Shown: one piece after another, positions 23,197 through 33,661 of the stretch
Position numbering within the stretch: the first letter of the stretch is position 1
Layout of the letters: each line of letters begins with the position of its first letter
NCBI GenBank assembly: GCA_014621425.1
Contig: JAANBB010000059.1
Location: 62,001 to 126,000 of the forward strand
Reading direction: 5' to 3'
From: Cylindrodendrum hubeiense
Taxonomy: Eukaryota > Ascomycota > Sordariomycetes > Hypocreales > Nectriaceae
Length of the DNA: 64,000 nucleotides
Notes under the pieces: generated by a model
Told to the model about the DNA's origin: nothing
Seen by the model: the letters and a program-made list of their open reading frames with translations, nothing else
Database searches by the model: none
Position numbers and translations under genes: made by a program

Positions 23197-25615
23197 ATGA
23201 TGTGGAGGTTTATCATTCCTTTCCTTCTTCAGAATGTTGACGCTCTCCCTGCACCTCGGGATGCGGTGGGCACTTGTCCCCACGACGCTCTTTACACGTC
23301 CCTACTAAACAATGGAAACGCGTTCTGCTCCAGTGTGATTAGGAGTGGACATTGCAGTGGGGGCTACAACACTCCATCGGTGTATATGACCGACAACCAA
23401 ACACAGATATCTTCTTATGTACGCGCGATTCGGAAGATACAAAAACACATTTATAGCCAGAGGCTAATGGCTAGGCAGTGTCGATGCATTCTAACTGACG
23501 CCATCGTGACGATAACAACTAGCTCAAGTAGAGCCACATCTATGACTACGGATTATGTCTCCACAACATCAGAAAAGATCTCTACCTCGGCATTAGGATC
23601 CCCCGTTGAAGGCCCCGGACGACCTGCCAACTCCTCTTTTAGCATATCTCTCGCAGCAACCACCCGATTGGCTTCGAAGACAGCTAGGGCAGGCAATGAG
23701 ACCAGTCGTGTCTCTTCAGCCTCCAGTATCTCTTCAACCCTTAGTGAGAGGATAACCACAGACACTTCTGCAACTTCCACTGGCAACTCATCAACACATT
23801 CATTCCCAGGGTCCCGGGTATTTGGCTCAACTGGTCTTACTACCACGGGTCTGTCATTGGAGCACGCCACCTCGGTTCCAGTTGGAAGCATCACTGCGCC
23901 CAGATGGATTCCACCAGATAGGCTCACGTCCAGTTTTGCGGTCTGGAACTTCTCAATCACTTCTTTTATTGTATCATTTTCCACTGTAAATGAGGCCGCA
24001 TCTGGACTGGATATTACATCTAGTCCCAGAGCTACAGCTGGAAGGGCGCCAGGAAGCACGTCCATCCCACAGGACACTATTATTCCCACCCCAGCTTTTA
24101 ACACCTCCTCACCATTGGGTAATCCCGTCCTCACAACAGCTCTAACAGAACCGACCCCTCCAATTGCTTCAAATATAGACTTTTTCAACAGCACTAGCTC
24201 CCAAGTCAACAACGCAATATCCACGAGAGCGCCCGAGTTTCCCGCAGCCAACTTCACCCAAGTGACTCGAGCAGGCGCTATCGCTCTACAAACATGCTAC
24301 AGTCTCGCCCGGGACTCTCAAGACGACCCGACTCGTCGCGCCTTGCTCCATAATGCCCAGTTGCATGAAGCAAATGCCACAATCCCGATCCCATATATTG
24401 AGTCCGTGCAGTTTGATAGTGGCGGACTGGACCCATTGTACCTAACTGTGAGAGACGTTACTGAGGGATCATACTTCATGGATATCTCCAATAAAAACCA
24501 GATCTCCATTGTGGATCCTGAGGATAACACAATGCTAATAGACACCAATGGCATTCATTTCTCGACGAGGAATTGCACCTATGGCATCTCCATCAGAATC
24601 AACAACATGTTCCAGCAGTTAGAGACTCTGGCCGGAGTGCAGTGCGCTTCAAAAAACGGACGAATGATCTAGGTTTCATACAAATCCTCAACCTTCATGA
24701 TCAGTGCGGTAATCCGATTAACAGAACCCTGAGACAGTATCCCCAACTTCGTGTTGGCAACTCTGCCTGCACAGATACTGACGTCGATGAGACTTCGGGC
24801 AATTGGGAGTTTGACTGCTCCTTTCCTGGGTCTCTCTCTGGATTGATTAGATGTCAATGGGCGATCAAGAACGACCTGGTGGACTTTCCTCTCACCGACC
24901 CATTTGGAGGCTCTTGCCCGGATTTGGCCACGGTCATCACCACTCTTGAATTAAATAGTGGGGACTTCATGAATGCTGAATCATTTCAAGCAACCCTACG
25001 TAGTCAACCGCTCAATGACACCCAAGGGGATGAGGCAGACGCAGCCGCTTTCGTCTTTGAGCAACTCTGAGAGGTGCTCAAGCAAATGCTCTCCAAGAGC
25101 AGGACAGAGACTTCAGGAGACTCCAGCGCGGTTGAAGAGTACATTGAGCTGTACAAATTACACAGGGATATTGGGAACGGCATCTGCGAGGACCTGCATG
25201 AGAGGGAAATTCCGCTAAACCTCAGTCTCATTGCTGGAGCGGCAAGGATCGACGCTATCACTACACTCAACTGGGCGCCTGATTCACCACGGCCTTACAA
25301 CATTACCATTCAGGACCCCTCAAAAATTGCTTGTTGCCCCGCTGGCGCATTGGCAGAAAACAACGGCAACACCTGTGCGTACCCAACCGACGCCATCATC
25401 GCCGATACGAGCTGCATCTGCGGGACAACGGCCGGGGGAGATTCGGTGGCATTCGAGTAACTGAGTGCGACAACTACGTCAGTGAATGCGACAGTGATAG
25501 CGACTGCGTAGACGCCGGCCTCGTCGGATTTATGTGTTTGGCTGGGGGTTGTTGTGATGGTGGAGTCTGTGTAGATCCATACTGTATGCTCGCAAAACGG
25601 TACGGAGCTGGTTAA
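23197..25615 (+). pseudogene. Broken secreted Ser/Thr-rich, Cys-rich protein gene
   Basis: The frame opens with a signal peptide (MMWRFIIPFLLQNVDALP) and a short Cys-bearing head, then about 250 residues rich in Ser and Thr, as in glycosylated wall proteins. A globular part follows, and the end is cysteine-dense (about 25464-25590, CDSDSDC, GGCCDGG). Three lesions break it: a one-base shift at the A6 run 24651-24656, an in-frame TGA at 25068-25070, and a second one-base shift between the G5 run at 25434-25438 and the TAA at 25458. Both shifts look like single lost bases; with them allowed for, the whole span is one frame of 807 codons. I do not recognise the family. Either it is a recent pseudogene or the sequence has indel errors in homopolymers; the TGA argues for real decay. 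Confidence 0.65.
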
Positions 25616-25647
25616 GTTTGGGGGTTAGTGTGAGCATACTGACTATT

Positions 25648-25818
25648 CAAGCCATAAGACAGGGTTATTTTATTTACAATAGGTAGGTAGCATATTATTA
25701 CAATAGAGCTTTTAGGTTGGATTTATAATTTACTTAATCCGCAAACTATGTAAAGTCCTTCGCGTCAATAAATCTTACTGAATAAACGAAGTTTGGATGT
25801 CGAATAATATGAACTACC
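25648..25818 (+). repeat. Dispersed repeat, copy A
   Basis: This segment aligns over its length, with gaps, to 38885-39045 in the same orientation. Shared blocks include CAAGCCATA, AGCATATT, AATTTACT.AATC, ACTATGT.AAGTCCTT and GTTTGGATGTCGAA. This copy is the more AT-rich of the two, which could reflect repeat-induced point mutation. Confidence 0.75.
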
Positions 25819-26237
25819 ATACTCTGCACAGGCTGATGGGATCGAAAGGCCACTAAGAGCCCGGGAATCGGTCACACTCTAAATTTACGTAACTATCGAC
25901 AGTGCACTACTTGATGGACTCGGAAATTCTGGAACGGATCTCGGGTTTTCAGAACTATCTATATTTATATTACGAAAGCAGTTTAAAAGGGCAAGGGGTG
26001 CGGCAAAGAGTTCAGAATTGGTTAATGGGAAAGGTATCGCGTAGGCAGTAGTCGAAGGTAGATGATACGTAAGGCATAAGAGAAGCATCATCTGTAGTAC
26101 AAATTTACCACCGAGGGTTGCCCAAAATTATGCTTGGCCGCTAAAAATACACTGTCTTAGCGGTCTTTCTTTACTCTCTGTGGCAGATTATTTCAGACAA
26201 ACAAGGCTTCATTTTTACCGACCCACGTCGTTGTAAA

Positions 26238-26265
26238 CAACCAACAACCAACAACCAACAACCAA
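26238..26265. repeat. CAACCAA heptamer x4
   Basis: Four perfect tandem copies of CAACCAA lie about 125 bases before the ATG of the next gene. The CCAACCAA core also occurs in the repeat that lies between the chitinase and glucanase genes. Confidence 0.85.
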
Positions 26266-26390
26266 CGAGCCACAACAACAGTGTCACGTTACAGTCCGAG
26301 CGGGCTATTTAAACGTGGCATGCACCACGCTGTTCTCAAAAAGATCACGCCTCTTTCACAACATCACCACGCACACATCCTCCTGCCGCC

Positions 26391-27890
26391 ATGGCAGACC
26401 CAGAATACATGGCGCACCTGGCTCGCATCAGAGCGGAGCAGGAAGAATGCAAAGCCAAAAAACAACGCTGCAAAGAAGAAAAGGACCGGGAAAACGAGCT
26501 TCGTCGGGCGCAGATGACACCTGAAGAGCGTGCGGCAGACATTGAAGATGAGAAGCGGAGGCAAGCCATCAGGAGGAGGTTCAAAGCGATTGAAGGCCTG
26601 GATATCGTTGCAATGGCTCTCAGCGGAGAGTACCTCAACCCAAATCTGCAAGCTGCTGTCCTTGGGCAAACGCCGTATACGCCTGACCAGACGGCGTTTT
26701 TGCGCTCGCTAAATGGCTACAAGGAAGAGATGGGCGACATCCATGCGTTCCAACGGCGCGTCTACAAGATCCGCGACCTTGATCTTTGGTGGTGCTCTGC
26801 CGAGCTATGTAAGTTTGCGCTCTGTGATTGGAGAATTCCCCGCTATGCAAAAGACTACAACAACACTGGCTTGGAGGACATGTACCAGAAGCAACTTGGT
26901 CGAGAGCGCAAAAACGACCGTCGGGAACAAGCTCGTGCCCTTGTTCGAGAAATTAATCTCAAACGCGCGCAATACTGGGCGCGCAAGATGCTCACTGAGT
27001 TTGAAGCGGCAGCCGGCAGAGGAGAGCAGCTCGATGCCCTCAAAGCCTGGGCTGGAATGAGAATTTCCAAGCCGTCCTGGATCCAGGAGATTATGGAGTC
27101 CGATGAGGAGTACGGCTTTGTTATCTACAAGTCTCACGAGATTGAGAATCGACCCGCTGTGGCTGAAGGACGCTGGCTTGAGGTCTGGGACGGTTCAGGT
27201 GACTTAGACTCGGACCTGTTCAAGTCATATATAGCTGCTTGTGGAAGTGTTTATGGCGGATGGTCACTCAGTAAGTATATAAAGCCTTCATGGGTTTCGG
27301 CTTGCCAAGAACATGGCCTTCCATCAGAGGATAGTCCATCTGCCTTTAGAGAGTAAGAGTTTGACAATCACCTACCTGTTTAGCGATGGCTGACTTTGAT
27401 TGACAGGCATTTCAAGACAGTGGAAGTTCCGAACCTTTCCAAGCCACGCATTCTGACGAACACATTCTTGGTTCTCGCCAATGATTGTGTTTTTCCTCAA
27501 CTAGACACCCACGAGCTGAATTATGACTCTGAGTGCGGACCCAGACCTAATAAGCTGCTTCCGACTGAGCTTCCAACTTTCTTTCTCTGGGCTTATGACC
27601 CGGATTGGAAGCCTCCAATCCCCCCCGGAGATACCACTAAATATGAACCTGCTATCGAGGCTTGCGCTTGTCGCGGCACCTTTGTGGGCGGCCATGGCGG
27701 TGCCGACGAAGATGGATACCAAGGTCGCGTCAAAGTCGCCATCCGCGACCTGTACGGCTGGTTCTACTACGCGAGGTCTACGGGAGTTGATCTCAAGGAT
27801 TTGTGGCGCAAGGCACAAGGTATGCCAGATCAGACATGGTATTGCAAGCCCGCATATTGGGATATAAGTCAGCCTGAATGGCTGGCATAA
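26391..27890 (+). CDS. Unknown intracellular protein
   Basis: Two exons, 26391-27352 and 27407-27890, with a 54-base intron (GTAAGA..GACAG) that joins AFRE to HFKTVEV; 481 residues. The ATG has a good context (GCCGCCATGGC). No signal peptide or membrane segment is visible. The first 65 residues are highly charged (Glu, Lys, Arg) and probably form a coiled coil. The middle is rich in Trp and basic residues (LWWCSAELCKFALCDWRIPRY), and the C-terminal part has several Trp and Cys (ACACRGTFVGGHGG, DQTWYCKPAYWD). I do not recognise the family. It lies between a secreted-protein gene and a chitinase in the wall-degrading island, but looks cytosolic. Confidence 0.75.
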
Positions 27891-28430
27891 CGGCCATGAA
27901 TGGGAAGAAGGGAGGTGTGAACTCTTCGAGGCCAGAAGGACTACTGTTGAGAGACTGGTGTAAATAAATATTGTACTGTTTCTTTTTATAAATATGTATG
28001 ATCTAACTATTTCACTGTACAATGTAACCTCAATATTTTCGCAAGTAGAGGTGGTGGTGACGACAATGATGCTCTAGTCCTACTGAACTCCAAGAAACTA
28101 TAGGTGTAATTCCCAAAGTTTCGATTTGGAGATTTCGGCCTCTTGCAGTTTCTGCGGGCCTTATCTAATGTGCCACCGTAGTGCCCTGCTATGAGGGTTC
28201 AGGTTGATTGGGTCTTTAATATGAGCTTATTTCCCGAACTCTTCAATGTACTTGACAGTCACAGCCTGTTTCTACGTGTAACTCAACACTGGTTAACTCC
28301 AATGACGCTAGAGGTGACGGAACAAGCAGTATTTATACAAGGCAATAGTCAAGATATTTATAAATTGTCTATGTTTAAAAAACGCAAAACCCTGTAGAGG
28401 CCCGATTGACTCAGACTGAGTCTGGTGCGC
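27891..28430. other. Convergent 3' intergenic region
   Basis: Between the ends of the unknown gene and the large chitinase. Nothing beyond AT-rich 3' flank is seen. Confidence 0.6.
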
Positions 28431-31400
28431 CTAGGGATCTGATCCATCCGAACCACCACCGCTGTCATCATCTGGATCGTAATCCGGGTCGTTGACCCTG
28501 TCATCCTCGTCCGATCCGTCATCGACACCACCTCCGTCCGACCAAAAGTTTATGGGTAACGTGATTTCCGTGTCTACCCGGCTTCGGAGATCATCCAACA
28601 ACGCAACAACATTGAACGCCTCTTGGATTTCCATAGTCGCATCTCCGGCAGTTCCTTGGTTAAGGTAGGCACTCAAGAGGTTAGCTGCGCGGACGTTCCA
28701 CAAATCCCTGAGTTCGTCCATGCTTTCATCCAAGTGAGCTCTGGTATTGTTCACCATTCGCTCGTAGTGTTGATTCATGTAGTTCCTCCAGTGTTGGTCG
28801 AGATGCGGGTCAGCCGGGCGGGTTCCAGTGTTTCTCTGAACTTGATCCATGTAAGGTGTGCTGAAGTCTTGCAGAATTTGAACCATTTGTTCGTTCTGCC
28901 TGCGCATTCGGAGCTGGATATTAGCGTGGTTGAGATATTGAAAAACTCCAAATGTCTATTCGGTTAACATGTGAGCGCCAGCAAGGTTGCGTTGAGAAAA
29001 CTTACATAATGAAAGAGGGTGCCAGCTAATGATGTATAGCGCGTGCCTATATTGTTCGTGATGGTGTGCCAACGGTCACCGCCAATCACTGCCCTCAGAC
29101 CCCAAATCTATTTGGTGTTAGCCGAGTCCATGGGGATTAGTTTGGGATGACTTACCCTTGCTTTAACCAGGTTGAGGGTGTCTTCGACGTTGACCATGTT
29201 CTCTGTGTTTGTCTGAGAGCCGATGACGTCCCACATCCGCCTGATAACAGACTCTGTATTTCCTGCTTCTTCCCATGTAGCAAAGCTGATGTTCAAGTAA
29301 TCAACGACAATTTCCCTTCCTAGGCCATTTGGTGCCAGAATGTTCACCGCCACTTGCGTCAGTCGGTCGTCCTCCGAATCAGCATCCAAAGCGGGGAGCA
29401 TTCCGTTGGCTAGCCATTGTATAAAGTCAGGCACTGTTTGCTCCTCGGTGGGGTGTTCGGCTGGAATTATTAGCCGAGTGCTTGCCTATTATCTGATGAT
29501 TGGCACTCACCTTGGCGGTTATTCCTATTGCTGGGTTCGTTAAGTCGCAGCTGGGCGTTGGTGCAGTCAAAAGGATCAAAATACATTGAATATATATCGT
29601 TGTCGCCGTTGTGTTGTGCTAAGCGATCTCCGTTAAAGTAAGTATCTGAAACGGTATTCCAATCAGTGCCTTGGAGGTTGCGAATGAAAGAACGAGATTG
29701 TCCGTAACCACCGGCCCGGAGAACCAGCTTGGAATTCTCAGCGGGGATCTCGACGTCGTCGTCAGAGTCTTCTCCTGGATTCCCATCGTAGGGCTTATCC
29801 CAGAAATCATCTGGCATAAAGCCCCGGATATTTCCGGGTGGGCATGCCATCCGTTTTGCAGAGCCATTATGGCGTATGAAATCATTCCATTGGTTCATCT
29901 GACATAACACCGAGCCTGCAGCTTCCAATGGATGTTCTTGGACCAGGTTTTTCACGCTTTCAGACATCCAGTAGACTTCACGGAGCTTGTCCGTGGTGGC
30001 AAATGTCCAACGTTTGCCCATCAAGTCGTTCCATTCTTCGTCGATGTGGACGATGGCGTCTGATAGCATAGTAACCGCGGCCTGTTTCACGAACGCCACT
30101 TCACTCAAGCGCACGTCTCGTTTTCTAGCATTCTCAAGTGTTGTAGGCTCGCCAGGCTCTGTGGGTGTTGATCTGACTGATTTGGACTTAGGAGGGTCGT
30201 TGCTTGAGAAAGGGCAGACAGGGGCATCGACCCAGGACGCCATCATCTCTCGCCGGTACTGTTCAGCCTCTTGGTCGTCATGAGGTGGCGTGGTAACCCG
30301 TGCCTTGCAGCAGTAAGCTCTACTTCCAGATTTGCACTCGTCTGACTTGTCGTCCAACGCCAACTTGACAAATGGTGAAGGACAGCCTGCTCGGCAGTGC
30401 CCATCGTCAAGTGCATCGTTATTCCAGAAGCATTGCTCCCATTTCTCGGCAGATGTATCGCTGAGACAGCAGTAGGTCTGAGGAGCTGGAATATTAAACA
30501 GGTTCAAAAATCCACCCTTATTGTAGCATTGGGTAGCTCCACTGCCACGAGAGGCCGAAACAAGGGGATGCATGCCCTCTCCCATATCACTGCAAGCGGC
30601 CTCTTCCGAGCCCTGGAGCCCACATTTCGGCTCCTTGCCTTTCCACCTGCAGTGATTCCAGATCTTCATTCCGTCAATGTCCTTGCCGTCTGAACTTGTT
30701 CGGCAACAGGCCAGTTGACTTAGACCGTTGCTGCAAGCCGTGCCAGTAGAGCCAACTTCTACTCCTGAATGACTGGGGCATTCAGGATTGCATTTGCCGC
30801 CATTATGGAAGAGCCATTGACACCATGGCTCTGGGCCAGGAGGACAGCAGAACTTCCGTGACTGATCCTTACACCCTGTATCATCCCACATCCTCTCTCC
30901 CGCTTTCGTATAGTAGGGGTCACGGCGTCGTACATGCTGCCAACCTGAGGGGCAACCTTGACCACAGTTGGTCCACCTGCATTGGTCTCGAGGGATGGTA
31001 TCTGACAGATCGGTGTCAGTATCTACTCCGGACTCAGTGGCTTCTGAATCGCTGTCCGCCCTCCTGCTGTGGTGCGTTCCATTGGATGGCTTGTCTGCGG
31101 GTTGAACTTGAGGACTGCCAATAACTGTTTGTAGGGACTTTGAGAAGGTGCCGTACTTGTTGTCATGATTCACAGCCCATACCATGACACCTCCCATGCA
31201 CTGGCTGCGGGCAAGATCAACCTTGAGTTTGAGTGTAGTCTCGTCGTCGTAGGTGATCCATTGGTCTTCATAAACGAATACCTTGACAGCAGCTTCGTTT
31301 TCAAGTATTGATGTTGCTTTGTTGTTAGACATAATACGGGTGATCTCAGCGTTACTAACAAGTCCAATCTCTCCAGAACAACCCCTCAACTCCCCAGCTG

Positions 31401-32807
31401 AGTCAAACGGGCATCCTTTCGAGACACACTTGGAGTCGGACGCTGTAAAAGTCCGCGAGTAGAATGCCAAGCCCATGACCACCTTGGATGAAGGCACGCT
31501 ACTCCTCCAGATCAAGTCCATGACATTCCTGATCTCCGTAAGGTTGGTGTGCGCATTGAGTTGGTTATCTGTCCAGGTGTCGGGAGAGTTGAATGCTCCT
31601 GAAACGAGTTAGCCAATTGTAACGGGAAGAATTGAGGATAGGAAACTTACCGTGAAGATCGAACGACAAGACATTGAACCAGTTTACATACTTTGACAGA
31701 CCTTGCAGATCAAAGTACTGTAAGTATGAGTACACAGCTGGGACTGTCATCGAAAAGCCATTCCGCTGACCGTTGGTTCGCAAAGCCATTTGAAGGTTCC
31801 TCGCGAAACTAACCAAATTCTCAATGACATCGGCGTTTCCGCCCCTCACTGTAGCCCCGGGATACCTCCAATCAATGTCAACACCATCAAAGTTGTAGGT
31901 GTTCATGAATGAGATCAAAGATGTGATGAAAGTTCTTAGGTTGGCTTCAGATGCAATCATCCTGCTGAAGGTGTCCTTGGTAGGCCCATCGTTGAATGCC
32001 CAACCACCAACGCTGATGAACACCTTCAGGCCAGGGTTAGACTTTCTGAGCTGCGTCACTTGACCATACGTTTCGGCGTCCCCTTTGAATGCTGGTGTAA
32101 TCCGGAATGTGTCTGGGTCAATCACGGCATAGGCAAAGTTGAGATGGGTGTAGACACCAGCCTGAATGTCGCCAGGAATGAACCGGTCACATGAGCGATG
32201 AGCTGCACTTCCCTCATAGTAGCCGATAACACGATTGACAGGGTAATCTTTGTTGCAAGAAGGCTTGCTGAACTTTCTGTCGCCACAGTACTCTTGTGTG
32301 ATTCCACAGTAGCTAAATAGTCAGCAAAATACAAACATGAGTAGGCTAGTATAATAACGCACCCAGCATCTGAACAGCAGGCATTCAAAGGACATTCGCT
32401 AGTCTTGGACCATTGCGAACCAAATCCCGGATCGCACTCGCTTTTGGAATCGCAGTTGCCGACACAGATTTCCGAGGCACAATCTGATGGATCAGTGCCT
32501 GATATAGCTTGAGTTTGGGTTGGTACTTACAGTCAGGGCCGAAGCCGCAAAATCCAGCCTCGTTACAACAAGAGCCATCTTGACAAGGGTTTCTCGAATC
32601 ACAAGCAAGTTTGAAGTCGCAAGTGCTCTGACAACCCTCGCCGCAGTACCCTTCAGTGGTTCCGCAGAACCCATCCTTGCTGCAACATCCTGTTGCGCAT
32701 AGGTTATTCTTGCTACATCTCGCTTGCGAGAGTACGCCATGGAAAAATAAAGCTAACGAGAGAAAAAGTACAAGGCGGGAAAGGGGCGTTCCGCGTAGTT
32801 GGGCCAT
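28431..32807 (-). CDS. Killer-toxin-like GH18 chitinase with chitin-binding modules, active site altered
   Basis: Seven exons on the minus strand: 32807-32531, 32483-32363, 32312-31651, 31598-29511, 29460-29156, 29107-29006 and 28955-28431; introns are 47-52 bases and phases close to 1359 residues. A signal peptide (to about residue 27) is followed by two clear hevein-type CBM18 units and a third atypical one, then a GH18 barrel (IGYYEG, FISVGGW, GGVMVWAV). This is the layout of subgroup C fungal chitinases, related to the alpha subunit of yeast killer toxins, which bind and cut chitin outside the cell. After the barrel come several Cys-rich CxW..GC..GW units, an RR/KR-bearing linker and an acidic Asp/Gly tail. 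The catalytic motif reads FDGVDIDWR: the proton-donor Glu is Arg282 (AGG, 31867-31865). The substrate-assisting Tyr is also changed (LSFDLHG for the usual SYDLHG). It is therefore probably a chitin-binding protein without chitinase activity. It is divergent from the GH55 gene. Confidence 0.92.
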
Positions 32808-33661
32808 GACAATGGCGTGAAAGACAGTAGAGAAGATATGGTCGAGAAAACAACGAAGAGTGAATTAAGATCCAAGGTTAGCATGAGCAATGAGCAATAG
32901 ACTGGGAGTGAATGGGCTTATAAGCATTTGCAGTGGTATATGGTGCTGTTGGGTCCTACGAGAGACCCCGCTGCTCAAAGAGAGACATCAAGAACGAGGC
33001 TTACCAACGAAAGAGCCTTTGGGCCGTTGTTGGCGTACCGAATAGAACATGTAAATCAGGTCAGGGGAGGTTGTCGAAGTTTCAAGTAAATCCAAGGCAG
33101 ACAAATCCTACCGAAAGGACATTACAGCCAGAGCAATACGAGGGGAAACTCTTCGTCATCTGCAGATTAATGGAGACATTGGGCGAGCTAACTGAATCTT
33201 GAGTGATGTTAGTTGTGGTGTTCGACCAACTGAAACGCCAAGTATAGCAGCACATGGTCTTGTTGAGGCGAAGCGACCCTTGGCCGATGCTCTGACTAGT
33301 GCACGGGTCTATCGTGGGGCATCCCACCGCCAAAGTTGGGATGGTCGATGCAGAGTCAAATAGGTTATGTGGACCTTTCTGCCTGACCCGCGAATCCTTC
33401 TTATTTACCATTTGCTCAGGTGGCCCTATTAGGGAGCCGAGCGCTTAACCAACCAACCGTATGCAAGTTATCATAACCAACCAACCGTATACAAGTTATC
33501 ATAGCCAACCAACCGTATACGAGTTATCATAACCAACCAACCGTATACGAGTTATAAAGAATATCCAGAGACGAAGCACTTCTACTTCGATTCATTCAAC
33601 ATTTTCTCTCTCCAATTGCATCTTTCTTTATTCACTCATTCTCACTTTCTACTTGTCCATC
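32808..33661. promoter_or_regulatory. Shared chitinase/glucanase promoter region
   Basis: The 854 bases between the two start codons must hold both promoters. They contain the 28-bp repeat array at 33447-33556, a TATAAA at 33553-33558 about 104 bases before the glucanase ATG, and a CT-rich leader (33600-33655). Confidence 0.75.
33447..33556. repeat. 28-bp tandem repeat with GATA sites, nearly 4 copies
   Basis: Units begin at 33447, 33475, 33503 and 33531. Each reads AACCAACCAACCGTAT followed by a .CRAGTTATCAT end, where the last unit changes to GTTATAAAG and so forms the TATA box. The first three units each contain TTATCA (33468, 33496, 33524), which is TGATAA on the other strand, the WGATAR site bound by fungal GATA factors such as AreA/Nit2. 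Confidence 0.9.

Larger units (their letters stand above)
25616..26390. other. Intergenic region with duplicated segment and CAACCAA repeat
   Basis: AT-rich. It carries one copy of a duplicated segment (25648-25818) just after the broken secreted-protein gene, and four CAACCAA units upstream of the next gene. Confidence 0.6.
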
